A stretch of 64,000 nucleotides of DNA from Sphingobacterium yanglingense (GCF_004363245.1 NZ_SNYV01000018.1:124001-188000), one strand, 5' to 3'; shown: positions 43,527 to 52,484, numbered from the stretch's first letter. Program-made: numbers and translations. The notes: generated by a model not told the origin, from the letters alone.

Positions 43527-43615
43527 GAAAAAAGCCTGATTAAAAAATTAAACATATGTACTAAGGCTTTTGGGAATTATATGCATCAGGAATATGGATA
43601 TATCCTGAACAGATA

Positions 43616-43705
43616 GGTTCTTGCTTTTCCCTACGACGGTATCAACCGTATCAGGTTCAAAGGGTCTATCTCAGTCCATCGTTACACGGACGCCCCTAAA
43701 GCCAA
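43616..43705 (-). promoter_or_regulatory. TPP riboswitch (THI box) upstream of thiM
   Basis: Read on the minus strand it shows, in order, AGGGGCGTCC, ACTGAGATAGACCC, TTTGAACCTGATACGGTT and CGTCGTAGGGAA, which match the conserved blocks of the THI element (AGGGG, CUGAGA, ACCCUUUGAACCUGAU, GUAGGGAA). It should switch off the thiMED-tenA operon when thiamin pyrophosphate is high. Confidence 0.95.
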
Positions 43706-43826
43706 TGTAAAGATAGCCTTTTTTCTATAAGGACATATAGACTGGATGGTCATATTTGGGTCAGTAAGCATAGGTTTTTTGGGGAATTCACTGGAAATGG
43801 GGATACATGGAATTACTATAAATAGT

Positions 43827-43834
43827 TACATTTG
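43827..43834 (+). promoter_or_regulatory. TAnnTTTG box immediately before the lipocalin-like gene
   Basis: TACATTTG matches the Bacteroidota -7 box and ends 6 bp before the ATG at 43841. A -33 TTTG is not evident at the expected distance, so this is tentative. Confidence 0.35.
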
Positions 43835-43840
43835 CCCTAT

Positions 43841-44347
43841 ATGAAATATATGTCCGCAGTTATATATAGCTTATTGCTATCGTTTGGATGTTGTAACCTC
43901 ACGTTGGCTCAAGAAACAGTGGCTGAACAATTGGTCGGTATCTGGAAGTTGGAAGAGTCGGGATTTATAACAGACGGAGAAGAGGTCATCAAGGACTTTA
44001 ATGCCTGTCGTTTATCTCAGAATTTTGTGTTCAAATCGGATGGTACCGTCGATTATACCTATTATGAGGGAGATTTAGATACCTGTTATGTTGCCGCTGT
44101 AGAAACGTATAATTGGGAACTTAAGCAGGATACTCTGGTGTTGGAATCAAGAGGGTATTGGGGATATTATCGCTTAACAATGGAGAAGGCTGGAGGATTG
44201 CGTTTGGAAGGAATCCAAGAGCAGCGGGAGTCTACTGGGGATGCCATGCTGGATAAATTGTTGAGTACAGTACATTTTGATGTTTATCGCAGACGATCTG
44301 CTCCTGTAAGTTGTGAGAACTGTAAAGTTGTTTTGGAGTTAAAATAA
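43841..44347 (+). CDS. Secreted lipocalin-like small protein
   Basis: 168 residues from the ATG at 43841 (a TTG three codons upstream is possible). Signal peptide MKYMSAVIYSLLLSFGCCNLTLAQ. The mature part, VAEQLVGIWKLEESGFITDGEEV, then YNWELKQDTLVLESRGYWGYYRLTMEK, has the G-x-W start and strand pattern of lipocalin-like (DUF4822/lipocalin_4-type) proteins. Function unknown, probably envelope or extracellular binding. It precedes the next secreted protein by 12 bp, so the two are one operon. Confidence 0.7.
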   Translation: MKYMSAVIYSLLLSFGCCNLTLAQETVAEQLVGIWKLEESGFITDGEEVIKDFNACRLSQNFVFKSDGTVDYTYYEGDLDTCYVAAVETYNWELKQDTLVLESRGYWGYYRLTMEKAGGLRLEGIQEQRESTGDAMLDKLLSTVHFDVYRRRSAPVSCENCKVVLELK

Positions 44348-44359
44348 ATATAAAAGGTA

Positions 44360-44929
44360 ATGGTTATAAAGAAGCTTTTCGTATACTCCATTTTGATGTG
44401 TATCACTGTTGTGTTGCGTGCGCAAAAAGTAGAAGTTAATATTGTGCAGGATGGAAAGGTGATAGAAGCTACAAATGATGTTTTTCGATTGAATCCTAAG
44501 ACCTTTTCTTTTCAGATTAGAGCTACAGGGGTAGAAGGATTCTTAATCGGAGTCACCGCAGATGAAGATATCTACAGATCTGCACTGGGAGATGCTGACC
44601 TGGAAGTGATGTGGTTTGATGAGACCGGAATGGCGGAGTCTTTTTTTAACGAAGATAAGGAGGTTTTTGTTAATGATGAAGCGCCTAGCTACTGGTATTT
44701 TTCATCAACCAAAGACCATCGTTTTGATTTGGGAGCGAATGGTAATGCTGATTCCTGGCAAGCTTTTCGAACAGTCAAGAGTTTCTATTTTATGAATACG
44801 GAAAAAACGGTCTCGGTCAGCAAAATGACAAAACCGCTGTATTTCTTTTTTTATCTACCAGTTTATGACGAGTCCTATAACTTGTTGGACAAAACCTGTG
44901 TTTTTAAGGCACAACTGCTGTGGAAATAA
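44360..44929 (+). CDS. Uncharacterised secreted protein
   Basis: 189 residues with a signal peptide (MVIKKLFVYSILMCITVVLRAQ). The mature protein is beta-rich (VEVNIVQDGKVIEATNDVFRLNPKTFSFQIRATGVEGFLIG) with no motif that I recognise. It lies 12 bp after the lipocalin-like gene and ends 3 bp before the convergent 67-residue ORF. Function unknown. Confidence 0.68.
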   Translation: MVIKKLFVYSILMCITVVLRAQKVEVNIVQDGKVIEATNDVFRLNPKTFSFQIRATGVEGFLIGVTADEDIYRSALGDADLEVMWFDETGMAESFFNEDKEVFVNDEAPSYWYFSSTKDHRFDLGANGNADSWQAFRTVKSFYFMNTEKTVSVSKMTKPLYFFFYLPVYDESYNLLDKTCVFKAQLLWK

Positions 44930-44932
44930 GTT

Positions 44933-45136
44933 TTACTCAGGAACGATAGGGAATAGGTTGCTTGATTTAGCTCCATAGTTCTGTATCGTCGTGTGGTGGC
45001 GCTGTTCTCCGATTGGACTAAGGTTAGCCAAATCGATTTTCAAGGATTTATTGTCGATTACATATACTCTTTTCTGTTCAGAAGCTGTTTCTCCATAAAT
45101 GGTTATTTTGAGAAGTGTATTTGTTTTTTCTGCCAT
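44933..45136 (-). CDS. 67-residue hypothetical protein
   Basis: Starts MAEKTNTLLKITIYGETASEQKR with a polar, beta-like composition and no signal peptide. The ORF is complete and packed tightly against the convergent gene (3 bp gap). The upstream region contains three CTACCCG boxes at 11-bp spacing (minus strand, 45192-45220), which suits regulated transcription. No family recognised. Confidence 0.5.
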   Translation of the reverse strand: MAEKTNTLLKITIYGETASEQKRVYVIDNKSLKIDLANLSPIGEQRHHTTIQNYGAKSSNLFPIVPE

Positions 45137-45464
45137 ACTGTAATTGCTTTGCTGCTGTGTGGCAAATATGACAAATATCTATATAAGGAGGCGGGTAGAA
45201 GACGGGTAGTGTTCGGGTAGTCGGACTATTTGTCCCTAATTGTCCCTTTTTTTGATTTGTTTACGTCACGGTAGGGCAGCAGGAAATTATTGAGATTTGG
45301 TCGTGGAAGGAAAGGTGAACAAAGAAATCGGTATGATTCTGTTTATTATGGAGAATAGGGTAAAGTACGAATCGAAGGCTACGTATGAATATATGGGGTA
45401 TCGACCGACGGTAAGCCTTGATAAAAAGCTTCTCGTCGATCTCTAAAATAGATTAATCCCAATA
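45137..45464. other. Intergenic region with three phased CGGGTAG boxes
   Basis: No gene seen. CGGGTAG occurs at 45192, 45203 and 45214, exactly 11 bp apart, the same spacing as in the large array at 26.4-27.4 kb. Nearer the response-regulator gene an ATCGAC/GTCGAT pairing (45400-45405 and 45435-45440) could act as its terminator. Confidence 0.5.
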
Positions 45465-46094
45465 CTAAGCACGCACTAAACCATACTCAATGGCTAATTT
45501 GATAGCCGAACTTAAGTTTGATGTTTTAAATTTTTCAATGAGATTTTTGCGATGACTTTCTACCGTATGTGGACTGATAAAAAGTTTTTCTGCAATTTGA
45601 ACGGTTGTGAGCCCGGTTGCCGCTTCAACTAGTATTTCCTTTTCCCTGCGTGTGAGCTTTGGTACGCTGCTAAGTCCATCTTTGGCTTTTTTGTCAATGA
45701 TTGTTTTAGTCTGTGAACAGGTAAAACGATTACCATACAAGACTGTCTTTATCCCTGTCAAAATCTCCTCTACACCGGCATTTTTCTGGATGTATCCTAG
45801 TGCCCCTTCTTGAAATGCGGTATTGATTACGGCATACTCGTTATGTACACTCAAAATAATGATCTGCATGGCAGGATACTGATTCCGTAAGGGTTTAATC
45901 AGATCTATGCCGTTACTGTCCGAAAGATTAATATCCAATAAGAGTACATCAACTGCGGCACTTTGTAAGCCGTTTTTTAAGGCGGTAGCGCTTTCGTAGC
46001 AACCTATGATTTGTAGATCTGCGTCTTGGGATAAAATGTTTTTTAACCCTTCTAGTAACAAGGGATGATCGTCGGTGATTGCGATTTTAATCAT
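45465..46094 (-). CDS. NarL/LuxR-family response regulator
   Basis: 209 residues. Receiver domain with Asp8, Asp9 and the phosphoacceptor Asp54 (VDVLLLDINLSDSNGIDL), then a LuxR helix-turn-helix (LTRREKEILVEAATGLTTVQIAEKLFISPHTVESHRKNLIEKF). It overlaps the sensor kinase gene by 8 bp, forming a two-component system on one transcript, kinase first. Target genes unknown. Confidence 0.94.
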   Translation of the reverse strand: MIKIAITDDHPLLLEGLKNILSQDADLQIIGCYESATALKNGLQSAAVDVLLLDINLSDSNGIDLIKPLRNQYPAMQIIILSVHNEYAVINTAFQEGALGYIQKNAGVEEILTGIKTVLYGNRFTCSQTKTIIDKKAKDGLSSVPKLTRREKEILVEAATGLTTVQIAEKLFISPHTVESHRKNLIEKFKTSNLSSAIKLAIEYGLVRA

Positions 46095-48351
46095 GTGTAG
46101 TCTGTTTAGGAAAATAGAATTCTATACTGGTACCTAATTCGATGCTTGATTGAATATGTAGATTGCCGTTCAAGAAGCGTATTCGAGAGTTGATGTTGTG
46201 CAATCCTGCACTGTTGTTATTTTTTAGTTTATCTATTTCAAAACCCTTGCCATCGTCTTCTACGGTAATACTGTAGCGTTCATCTTCCTCCACTACCTGT
46301 ATAATGATTTGGTGGGGAGAGGCATGCTTGATAGCATTATTTACCAACTCCTGGATGATTCGGTAAATAATTAATTCCTGTTCCTTGCTCATCGGGGAAG
46401 TGTAGTGAAGAAACTGTACATCGATTTCGATATTATCATTGGACATGCGGGAGGCATAATCTGTTAGGGCTTCTTCAAGGCCATAGTTCTGTAAGAGGTC
46501 AGGCATTAGATTGTGGGCTACTCGTCGTAACTCATCTACAGCGATATCGAGTTGGCTAATTGATTTCGAAAGCTGGCCTTTTAAGTCAGGCCCTGATTGC
46601 TCGGTCACATGGGATAGGTGGAGTTTTGTGCCAGAAAGGAGACCTCCCAGACCATCGTGTAAATCTCGTGCCAATCGTCCACGTTCTTGTTCCTGCCCAT
46701 CGAGCATAGCTGTTAAGGTAGCGATGTTGGATCTTTGTTTTTCTTTGTCTAACTCTAAGCTATGGAGTTTTTCCCGCTGCTTCATATGGCGGGTCCGTTG
46801 TCTGTAGGCGTAGAACAATACAAGGAGCAACAAAAAGGAAGCAATCATGAGTACCGTGTAAAAGCGATTTATATTTTCACGATAGGAGAGTTCTTTTCGA
46901 TAGTTCAATGCCTCATTAGCTCTTGTTTCACTTTCCAGCTTGGAGAGACGTAAAGCTTGTCGTTGTTGGTCACCCTCCATACGGGAAAGCTCCAGCCGTT
47001 TGAGATTGTTTTCGTCGCGGAGTCTTAGATTTTCTAAATCTTGACGCTGCTGCAGGTCAAGAACTTGCATTAATTGTAGTTTTTGCTCTTTCTTTTGGGC
47101 CTCTAATTGAAGGTTTTTGAGTTCCTGCATTTGCTTTTCTTTCTCGTATTGAGCCTCGAGGCGCTTGCTTAAACCTAATTTTTCCTTGTTATAAATATTT
47201 TGAAATGTCTCTACGTAGAGTTTGTAATACCGTAATGATTCATTGTAATCGTTGTCTCTTTCGCAGATATCGCTTAGATTTTCGTAGATGCTGAGCAGGA
47301 TGTGCTGATCTACAACAGGTTCGGTGTATATTTCGCTAAGAGAGGCAAGAAGGAAGGTTTTTGCCTTGAGAAAGTCGCCGTCTTGAATCGCTAATTCTGC
47401 TAGAATGCCGTAGGAAGAGGCAATGTGGTTGTGTTGTTCCGATTCTTGACCTTGCTTTTGAGCCAACTGGGCATAATATTTCACTTTATCTTTGTAAGAG
47501 CTCGGGTAGAAACGTAAGTATAGATTGGCTAAGTTATTGGCAACAAAAGACAAATTAGAAGCAATAGCAAAGGATTGTTTGTTTTTGTTGTAGAGGTCTA
47601 TTGCCTGTAGGTAATATTTTTCGGCTAAGTCTCTATGGTTCTGTAGATGGGGAGATTGGATGAACCGTTGTTCATGTATATACCCCATAGACATGTAAGC
47701 TTCAAAAATAGCTGTTGCATCTTTTTGCTTTAATGCGACTTGAAGTGATAGGGCACCATATTTTTCCTGTAACTCATACTCGTTCCAATTTGCGTAGATC
47801 GATGTCAGCTCTTTGTATACAGTTGACTTCCGAGCGTCTAACGAGGGCGAAGGAGGAGCTTTGTCGAAATATTGTGCGGCTTGTAAGAAGTTGCGTACAG
47901 CTTCTGCTTCTTTGTTGTTTCTTGCGGCGAGCCAGCCTTCACCATATTTGACATAACCTTTTGTCTCTAGGTCGGAGGTATTTGTCGCAAATAGTTTGGC
48001 TCTTTCGATACTGCTAGTGGAATTGCTGATACGCTCCAAAATACGGTTGTTGATTGCTAACACCGTATAAAGATAGGCTGCGTATTTTCCCTCAGCGAGT
48101 TTAGAGGCTTGTTTTACATTCTCCTCTAAGATCTCGATAGCTTTATCCTGCTCGTTGTTAAAGAAAAGGGCCTGGGCATATTTTCCTGTTAATTGGAAAC
48201 GTGGTATGCTCGCGACTTCTGTCTTATTGTAATCTGTTTTTAGTTGTTGTAACAAACCTTGGGCGTGGCCAGTATTGTGACAAAGAAGGTATGTAACACT
48301 AAAAATGTATGTAACGTACTTGAAAATATATCTTATCACTTTTTCTTCCAT
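46087..48351 (-). CDS. Sensor histidine kinase with TPR-type N-terminus (HisKA_3/NarX-type)
   Basis: 754 residues from the ATG at 48351 (a GTG four codons upstream is less likely). A signal segment at the N-terminus is followed by TPR-like repeats over residues about 30-390, a long coiled-coil (LEAQYEKEKQMQELKNLQLEAQ and further), one membrane helix (FYTVLMIASFLLLLVLFYAY), a HisKA_3 domain with His565 (LARDLHDGLGGLLSG) and a HATPase domain (QELVNNAIKHA; VEDDGKGFEI; GLHNINSRIRFLNG). This is a common Bacteroidota sensor form with a periplasmic TPR sensor. It would phosphorylate the response regulator that overlaps it by 8 bp. Confidence 0.92.
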   Translation of the reverse strand: MEEKVIRYIFKYVTYIFSVTYLLCHNTGHAQGLLQQLKTDYNKTEVASIPRFQLTGKYAQALFFNNEQDKAIEILEENVKQASKLAEGKYAAYLYTVLAINNRILERISNSTSSIERAKLFATNTSDLETKGYVKYGEGWLAARNNKEAEAVRNFLQAAQYFDKAPPSPSLDARKSTVYKELTSIYANWNEYELQEKYGALSLQVALKQKDATAIFEAYMSMGYIHEQRFIQSPHLQNHRDLAEKYYLQAIDLYNKNKQSFAIASNLSFVANNLANLYLRFYPSSYKDKVKYYAQLAQKQGQESEQHNHIASSYGILAELAIQDGDFLKAKTFLLASLSEIYTEPVVDQHILLSIYENLSDICERDNDYNESLRYYKLYVETFQNIYNKEKLGLSKRLEAQYEKEKQMQELKNLQLEAQKKEQKLQLMQVLDLQQRQDLENLRLRDENNLKRLELSRMEGDQQRQALRLSKLESETRANEALNYRKELSYRENINRFYTVLMIASFLLLLVLFYAYRQRTRHMKQREKLHSLELDKEKQRSNIATLTAMLDGQEQERGRLARDLHDGLGGLLSGTKLHLSHVTEQSGPDLKGQLSKSISQLDIAVDELRRVAHNLMPDLLQNYGLEEALTDYASRMSNDNIEIDVQFLHYTSPMSKEQELIIYRIIQELVNNAIKHASPHQIIIQVVEEDERYSITVEDDGKGFEIDKLKNNNSAGLHNINSRIRFLNGNLHIQSSIELGTSIEFYFPKQTTHD

Positions 48352-48503
48352 GCCAGATAGCACTTTTTTTAACAGGTCAACGAATATAAGCTTTCTATGG
48401 GAAATAGCGGTGTAGGTTTATGTTGGTCGGGTATGACCAGCTCCAAAGGATTCGTAGTAAGATTACTTCCATCCTGATGATAGGATGGAAGTAATAAAAC
48501 CAA

Positions 48504-49862
48504 CTAGTTTTGTGCTACATCGATACGTTGACCTTTCGTATTAATGTAGTATATATCTTCTGTTGCTTCGTCTTCTGCTACGGCAGCCATGTCTTCAGAA
48601 AAGGTGTTCGCGAATGTGAATTTAAAAGGAATAACTGTTTTCCCGTTTTCATCGATATAGCCGTATTTACCGTCTTTTTGAGCTAAGATAATATTACAAT
48701 CCAACGATAGTGAAAGAAAGTCAAAACCACCTATTACTTTTTTCTTCTGTGCTATACTGTTTAAAACATATTTTTCACCTTCTATTGTCGTGAAATTGTG
48801 CTTGTTGTATTCAAAGATGACATCATATTGGGCCGGAACTACTACTTTCTGATTTTGGTCGATCAAACCGCTTTTGTCATTCAGTGTGAACGTAGCATAT
48901 CCTTGATTGAAGAATGAAATCATATCGTACTTTGCAGGAACATAGACTTTTCCATCTTTATGGAGTAAACCGTATTTTTCGGTTTGGCCGAATAGGTATT
49001 GCTGTGTGCCCTCGTCATAGCTGAGGTAGTCATATTTGCACGGGACCAATATTTTGCCATTTTTGTCTATGGCTCCATATTTCTCCTTGTCGTCGATAAC
49101 GATGGACACATTATCCTCTGTAAATACACCGATATAGGTATATAATGGTTGAGTAATTGCATTACCTTCTTCGTCTCTTATCCCATATAATACACCCTCT
49201 TCATCAGCGTAGGCGAATCGGTCTTCGGAAAGCTGCTCATTCATACCATTCATGCCTTCGTCCTCCATTTCAGTATAATTGTCTGGTATTTCAAATAGGC
49301 TGTTGTCTACATTTTCTGATACAACGTTGGTTGCAACAAAACCATAGTCTCCCAGTTTTAAAGATAAAACGGCTCCTTTTAGTTGTTTGAAAAAGGAAAA
49401 TTCGCCCCAGTAAAGGCTAGGGATATCTTCGGTATACCAGATTTCGATGGTAGTGCTTTCATCCTCTCCTGTACCGTAATCTACTTTAACAGTTGCTAGT
49501 TTACAGTTGTAGCCTGCAATCTTTTTTTGTTTACCTGTTACCAATTCTACTGGTAAAGCATATTCTTCCTCATCGTTTTGCGTGCCATCTTCGGTAATTA
49601 CATATTCTTCGGAATCAGGTAACAAGGCGAAAGCTGAATTTTCAGTTTTGTTTCCAACATATATGATACTTCCCATCATTGCGTTATCAACCCGGAAATG
49701 AGTTTTGTTGACCCATGCTTTGATAAGAGATTCGTTGTTTTCTGCTGTAGAACCAGCGTCGGTCGTGACGCGATAATCAATCCGAAACGATTTTTGGGAT
49801 TGTGCCCAGATACTTGTACATAGTATAAGTACCATAAAAAGGGTTAATGTGAACTTTTTCAT
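48504..49862 (-). CDS. DUF4412-like plus WG-repeat protein
   Basis: 452 residues with a signal peptide (MKKFTLTLFMVLILCTSIWAQ). Residues about 24-200 match DUF4412 (RIDYRVTTDAGS...IWYTEDIPSLYWGEFSFFKQLKGAVLSLKLG). Residues about 215-450 hold WG repeats (KYGAIDKNGKILVPCKYDYLS; KYGLLHKDGKVYVPAKYDMIS; KSGLIDQNQKVVVPAQYDVIF; KYGYIDENGKTVIPFKFTFA), about seven units. Likely periplasmic or surface; function unknown. Monocistronic, divergent from the DUF3050 gene. Confidence 0.85.
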   Translation of the reverse strand: MKKFTLTLFMVLILCTSIWAQSQKSFRIDYRVTTDAGSTAENNESLIKAWVNKTHFRVDNAMMGSIIYVGNKTENSAFALLPDSEEYVITEDGTQNDEEEYALPVELVTGKQKKIAGYNCKLATVKVDYGTGEDESTTIEIWYTEDIPSLYWGEFSFFKQLKGAVLSLKLGDYGFVATNVVSENVDNSLFEIPDNYTEMEDEGMNGMNEQLSEDRFAYADEEGVLYGIRDEEGNAITQPLYTYIGVFTEDNVSIVIDDKEKYGAIDKNGKILVPCKYDYLSYDEGTQQYLFGQTEKYGLLHKDGKVYVPAKYDMISFFNQGYATFTLNDKSGLIDQNQKVVVPAQYDVIFEYNKHNFTTIEGEKYVLNSIAQKKKVIGGFDFLSLSLDCNIILAQKDGKYGYIDENGKTVIPFKFTFANTFSEDMAAVAEDEATEDIYYINTKGQRIDVAQN

Positions 49863-49922
49863 CTTTCTGTTAAATTACGAGGCAAATATGCTAATAGTTT
49901 CCCCTTTTTTCTATCCCCGATA

Positions 49923-49945
49923 ACAGGTAATTTTAATTTACCTGT
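49923..49945. promoter_or_regulatory. Inverted repeat, possible operator
   Basis: ACAGGTAA (49923-49930) and TTACCTGT (49938-49945) form an 8-bp inverted repeat with a 7-nt gap, placed between the divergent WG-repeat and DUF3050 genes, just upstream of the likely -33 region of the latter. Confidence 0.4.
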
Positions 49946-49949
49946 GTTT

Positions 49950-49986
49950 TTTGTTGAACGGATACAGTAATGAATACTTACTTTTG
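49950..49986 (+). promoter_or_regulatory. Candidate promoter of the DUF3050 gene
   Basis: TTTG/TTG at 49950-49956 and TACTTTTG (49979-49986) with about 22 bp between. The box ends 4 bp before the ATG, implying a near-leaderless mRNA. Confidence 0.45.
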
Positions 49987-49990
49987 TTGT

Positions 49991-50764
49991 ATGAATAAGA
50001 TTGAAGAGATTAATACCTACATTCATGAGGAACGGGAGCTACTTTTGACCCATCCTCTGTATTCCAAAATTAAAGATATAGCAGATCTGCGATTGTTTAC
50101 GGAGACGCATGTCTATGCTGTTTGGGATTTTATGTCGTTGTTGAAGAGTTTGCAACGCCGCTTGACCTGTGTGCGCATACCTTGGATTGCTTCGGATTAT
50201 CCGAATACGAGATATCTTATTAATGAGATTGTACTGGCAGAAGAATCGGATGAGTATATCGATGGTAGTAGGTTGAGTCACTACGAGATGTATTTGGATG
50301 CTATGCGGTCAATGGGAGCAGATACAAGTGTCATCGAACAATTTGTGTCAGTAATCAAAGATGGTACGAGAGTGGAAGATGCCATTCGTAAAATGGATGT
50401 AGATGCACGTATCAAAGATTTTTTGTTATACACTTTTGATGTGATTTTTAATGGAGGTGATCATGAGGTCGCTGCTGCATTTACCTTCGGGCGTGAGGAT
50501 TTGATACCAGGAATGTTCAACGCGATACTAAAGGAGATACAGCTACAGTTTCCCGATGCAGATCTGCAGAAGTTTATATATTATTTTGAGCGTCATATTG
50601 AGTTGGATGCCGATGAGCATGGACCGTTGGCGATGCAGATGATATTAGAGCTTGGTGGAACAGATGAATCTAGATGGGAGGCAATAAAAGCGGTATCAAA
50701 AGAAGCTTTGAAGAAGAGGATAGCTTTGTGGGATGCGATATACGATGCAATTGATAGGGGCTAA
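49991..50764 (+). CDS. DUF3050-domain protein
   Basis: 257 residues from the ATG at 49991 (the ATG 21 bp upstream precedes the promoter box and is less likely). Conserved DUF3050 features: HEERELLLTHPLYSKIKDIADLRLFTETHVYAVWDFMSLLKSLQRRLTCV and LISHYEMYLDAMRSMGA-type segments, then HVAAAFTFGREDLIPGMF and ELDADEHGPLAMQM with His/Asp/Glu residues that resemble a haem-oxygenase-like di-metal site. The family belongs to the haem-oxygenase-like helical fold; its activity is unknown. It is followed by a strong terminator. Confidence 0.88.
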   Translation: MNKIEEINTYIHEERELLLTHPLYSKIKDIADLRLFTETHVYAVWDFMSLLKSLQRRLTCVRIPWIASDYPNTRYLINEIVLAEESDEYIDGSRLSHYEMYLDAMRSMGADTSVIEQFVSVIKDGTRVEDAIRKMDVDARIKDFLLYTFDVIFNGGDHEVAAAFTFGREDLIPGMFNAILKEIQLQFPDADLQKFIYYFERHIELDADEHGPLAMQMILELGGTDESRWEAIKAVSKEALKKRIALWDAIYDAIDRG

Positions 50765-50776
50765 TGTATTAATGAA

Positions 50777-50811
50777 AAAAGGTTTTCAAGCGGGGAGAAT
50801 GAAAACCTTTT
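50777..50811 (+). terminator. Terminator after the DUF3050 gene
   Basis: AAAAGGTTTTCA (50777-50788) pairs perfectly with TGAAAACCTTTT (50800-50811), a 12-bp stem ending in a U-run. Confidence 0.85.
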
Positions 50812-50903
50812 GTAACCAATTATAAACCTAAATTATGATACTACAAATATAGGTGTAATATGTACACTAACCAAATGATTTGTGCTATTTTTTTTATAAT
50901 GAC

Positions 50904-51563
50904 ATGATGTTGACATTTTTTAATTTTAGAAGAGCCGTTTTATTGCTGTTGTTTTTTCTGTTTTATCAGGCTTTATCTTTCGGACAGACGAATCGGCTAT
51001 TGTTTAAAACGTCATTTGGTGATGTTAAAGTGGTACTTTATGATTTTACGCCCAATCATCGCGAGTTGATTTTGACAGCTATAAAAGACGGAACGTATGC
51101 GTCCTCATTTTTCAATAGGATAATATCCGGTTTTTTGGTGCAGGGAGGTGAGCATGATATCGATATTGAGAAACGCGAATCCGCTGACCCGCTACAGTCT
51201 AAACCTCGGTTGGCACCTGAGTTTGATCAACGTGCTTTTCATAAAGTTGGTGCTTTGGGAGCGGGACGTGATGACAATCCGGATAAAGCTTCGTTTCTGA
51301 ATCAGCTTTATTTTGTGGTAGGAAAGCCTGTCTCCGCTGTGGATCTGGATAGTTTGGAGGTCAAGAAAGGAATAAAATATACAGCCTCGCAGAGAGCTCA
51401 TTATTTAAAATCTGGAGGGCAGCCTCGGTTGGATGGTGACTATACGGTCTTTGGCGAAGTCTATGAAGGTTTGGATGTCCTACTGAAAATCAGTAAAGTG
51501 AAAACGGATAGTCTCGACTATCCGATAGTTCCAATTCAATTTACACTTACTGTCCTAGAGTAA
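50904..51563 (+). CDS. Secreted peptidyl-prolyl cis-trans isomerase (cyclophilin type)
   Basis: 219 residues from the ATG at 50904 (the upstream 50880 start gives an unlikely extension). Signal peptide (RAVLLLLFFLFYQALSFGQ). The cyclophilin fold shows TSFGDVKVVLYDFTPNHRELILTAIKDGTYASSFFNRIISGFLVQGGEHD and DYTVFGEVYEGLDVLLKISKVKTD, with an insert in the middle. It would catalyse prolyl isomerisation of exported proteins. Several of the usual active-site residues (for example the FMIQGGD Phe/Met/Gln set) are partly replaced (FLVQGGE), so activity may be reduced. Confidence 0.86.
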   Translation: MMLTFFNFRRAVLLLLFFLFYQALSFGQTNRLLFKTSFGDVKVVLYDFTPNHRELILTAIKDGTYASSFFNRIISGFLVQGGEHDIDIEKRESADPLQSKPRLAPEFDQRAFHKVGALGAGRDDNPDKASFLNQLYFVVGKPVSAVDLDSLEVKKGIKYTASQRAHYLKSGGQPRLDGDYTVFGEVYEGLDVLLKISKVKTDSLDYPIVPIQFTLTVLE

Positions 51564-51582
51564 CGTTTTATCCTTTTTCATA

Positions 51583-52404
51583 TCATCCGCTCAAAGCGAC
51601 ATCTAAGGTCATCATGATAACAAATCCCGCAATAAATCCTAATGTGGCCATGTCTGAGCCTTTATTTTGCTGGGCCTCAGGGATTACCTCTTCAACGACA
51701 ACAAATATCATGGCTCCAGCTGCAAAAGCTAATGCATAAGGGAGAATAGGGGTAAAGGCAGCCACAGCTATAGCTCCTACGACTCCCGCAATTGGTTCCA
51801 CAACTGCTGATAACTGTCCGTAGAAAAAGCTTTTTCTAGTACTCATTCCCATTCTTCTTAATGGCATGGCCACAGCGATTCCTTCAGGAAAATTCTGTAA
51901 TCCGATACCTATAGCTAATGCAATCGCACCACCTATGCTTGCCTCGGGTATGCCAGCGGCTACGCCGCCGAATAAGACTCCTACAGCCAAACCTTCCGGA
52001 ATATTGTGCAGTGTAATGGCTAAGACAAGAAGGGTTGTTTTTTGCCAAGGTGTCTTTATTCCTTCTACTTGCTTGAAGTTAACATGGAGATGGGGAAGTA
52101 CTTTGTCTAGTGCAAAAAGAAAAGCCGCTCCACCAAGAAAGCCTAATACTGCGGGGAGTACTTTCTGGAAACCTTCTCCTTCACTCATATCGATGGCTGG
52201 TATGAGTAGGCTCCAGATACTGGCTGCAACCATGACGCCTCCCGTAAAGCCGAGCATACTATCCATAAATCTCTTGTAGGTGTCCTTGGTAAAGAATACG
52301 AGGGATGCACCTAGTGCTGTTACGAGCCAGGTAAACATAGTGGCATAAAACGCGGCCCATACGGGATCTGTACGCTCTAAAAACGAAATGATGGGGTCAA
52401 ACAT
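51583..52404 (-). CDS. ZIP-family divalent metal transporter
   Basis: 273 residues, eight membrane segments. The two metal-site helices read LHNIPEGLAVGVLFGG and LQNFPEGIAVAMPLRR. The His/Asn-Pro-Glu-Gly signature matches the ZupT/GufA branch. It should import Zn, Mn or Fe. It is divergent from the DtxR-family regulator with a shared regulatory region containing a good inverted repeat, so it is a likely target of that regulator. A TATTTTTG box on the minus strand (52438-52445) may be its -7 element. Confidence 0.92.
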   Translation of the reverse strand: MFDPIISFLERTDPVWAAFYATMFTWLVTALGASLVFFTKDTYKRFMDSMLGFTGGVMVAASIWSLLIPAIDMSEGEGFQKVLPAVLGFLGGAAFLFALDKVLPHLHVNFKQVEGIKTPWQKTTLLVLAITLHNIPEGLAVGVLFGGVAAGIPEASIGGAIALAIGIGLQNFPEGIAVAMPLRRMGMSTRKSFFYGQLSAVVEPIAGVVGAIAVAAFTPILPYALAFAAGAMIFVVVEEVIPEAQQNKGSDMATLGFIAGFVIMMTLDVALSG

Positions 52405-52437
52405 ACAAGCTTATTAATGATAGATTCATTTATTCCA

Positions 52438-52445
52438 CAAAAATA
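52438..52445 (-). promoter_or_regulatory. TAnnTTTG box for the ZIP gene
   Basis: Minus-strand TATTTTTG, 33 bp upstream of the ZIP start. A -33 element at the standard spacing is not obvious. Confidence 0.4.
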
Positions 52446-52484
52446 GGGAGTTAGACAATATGAATAAAGTTTTTCTCAACAAAC

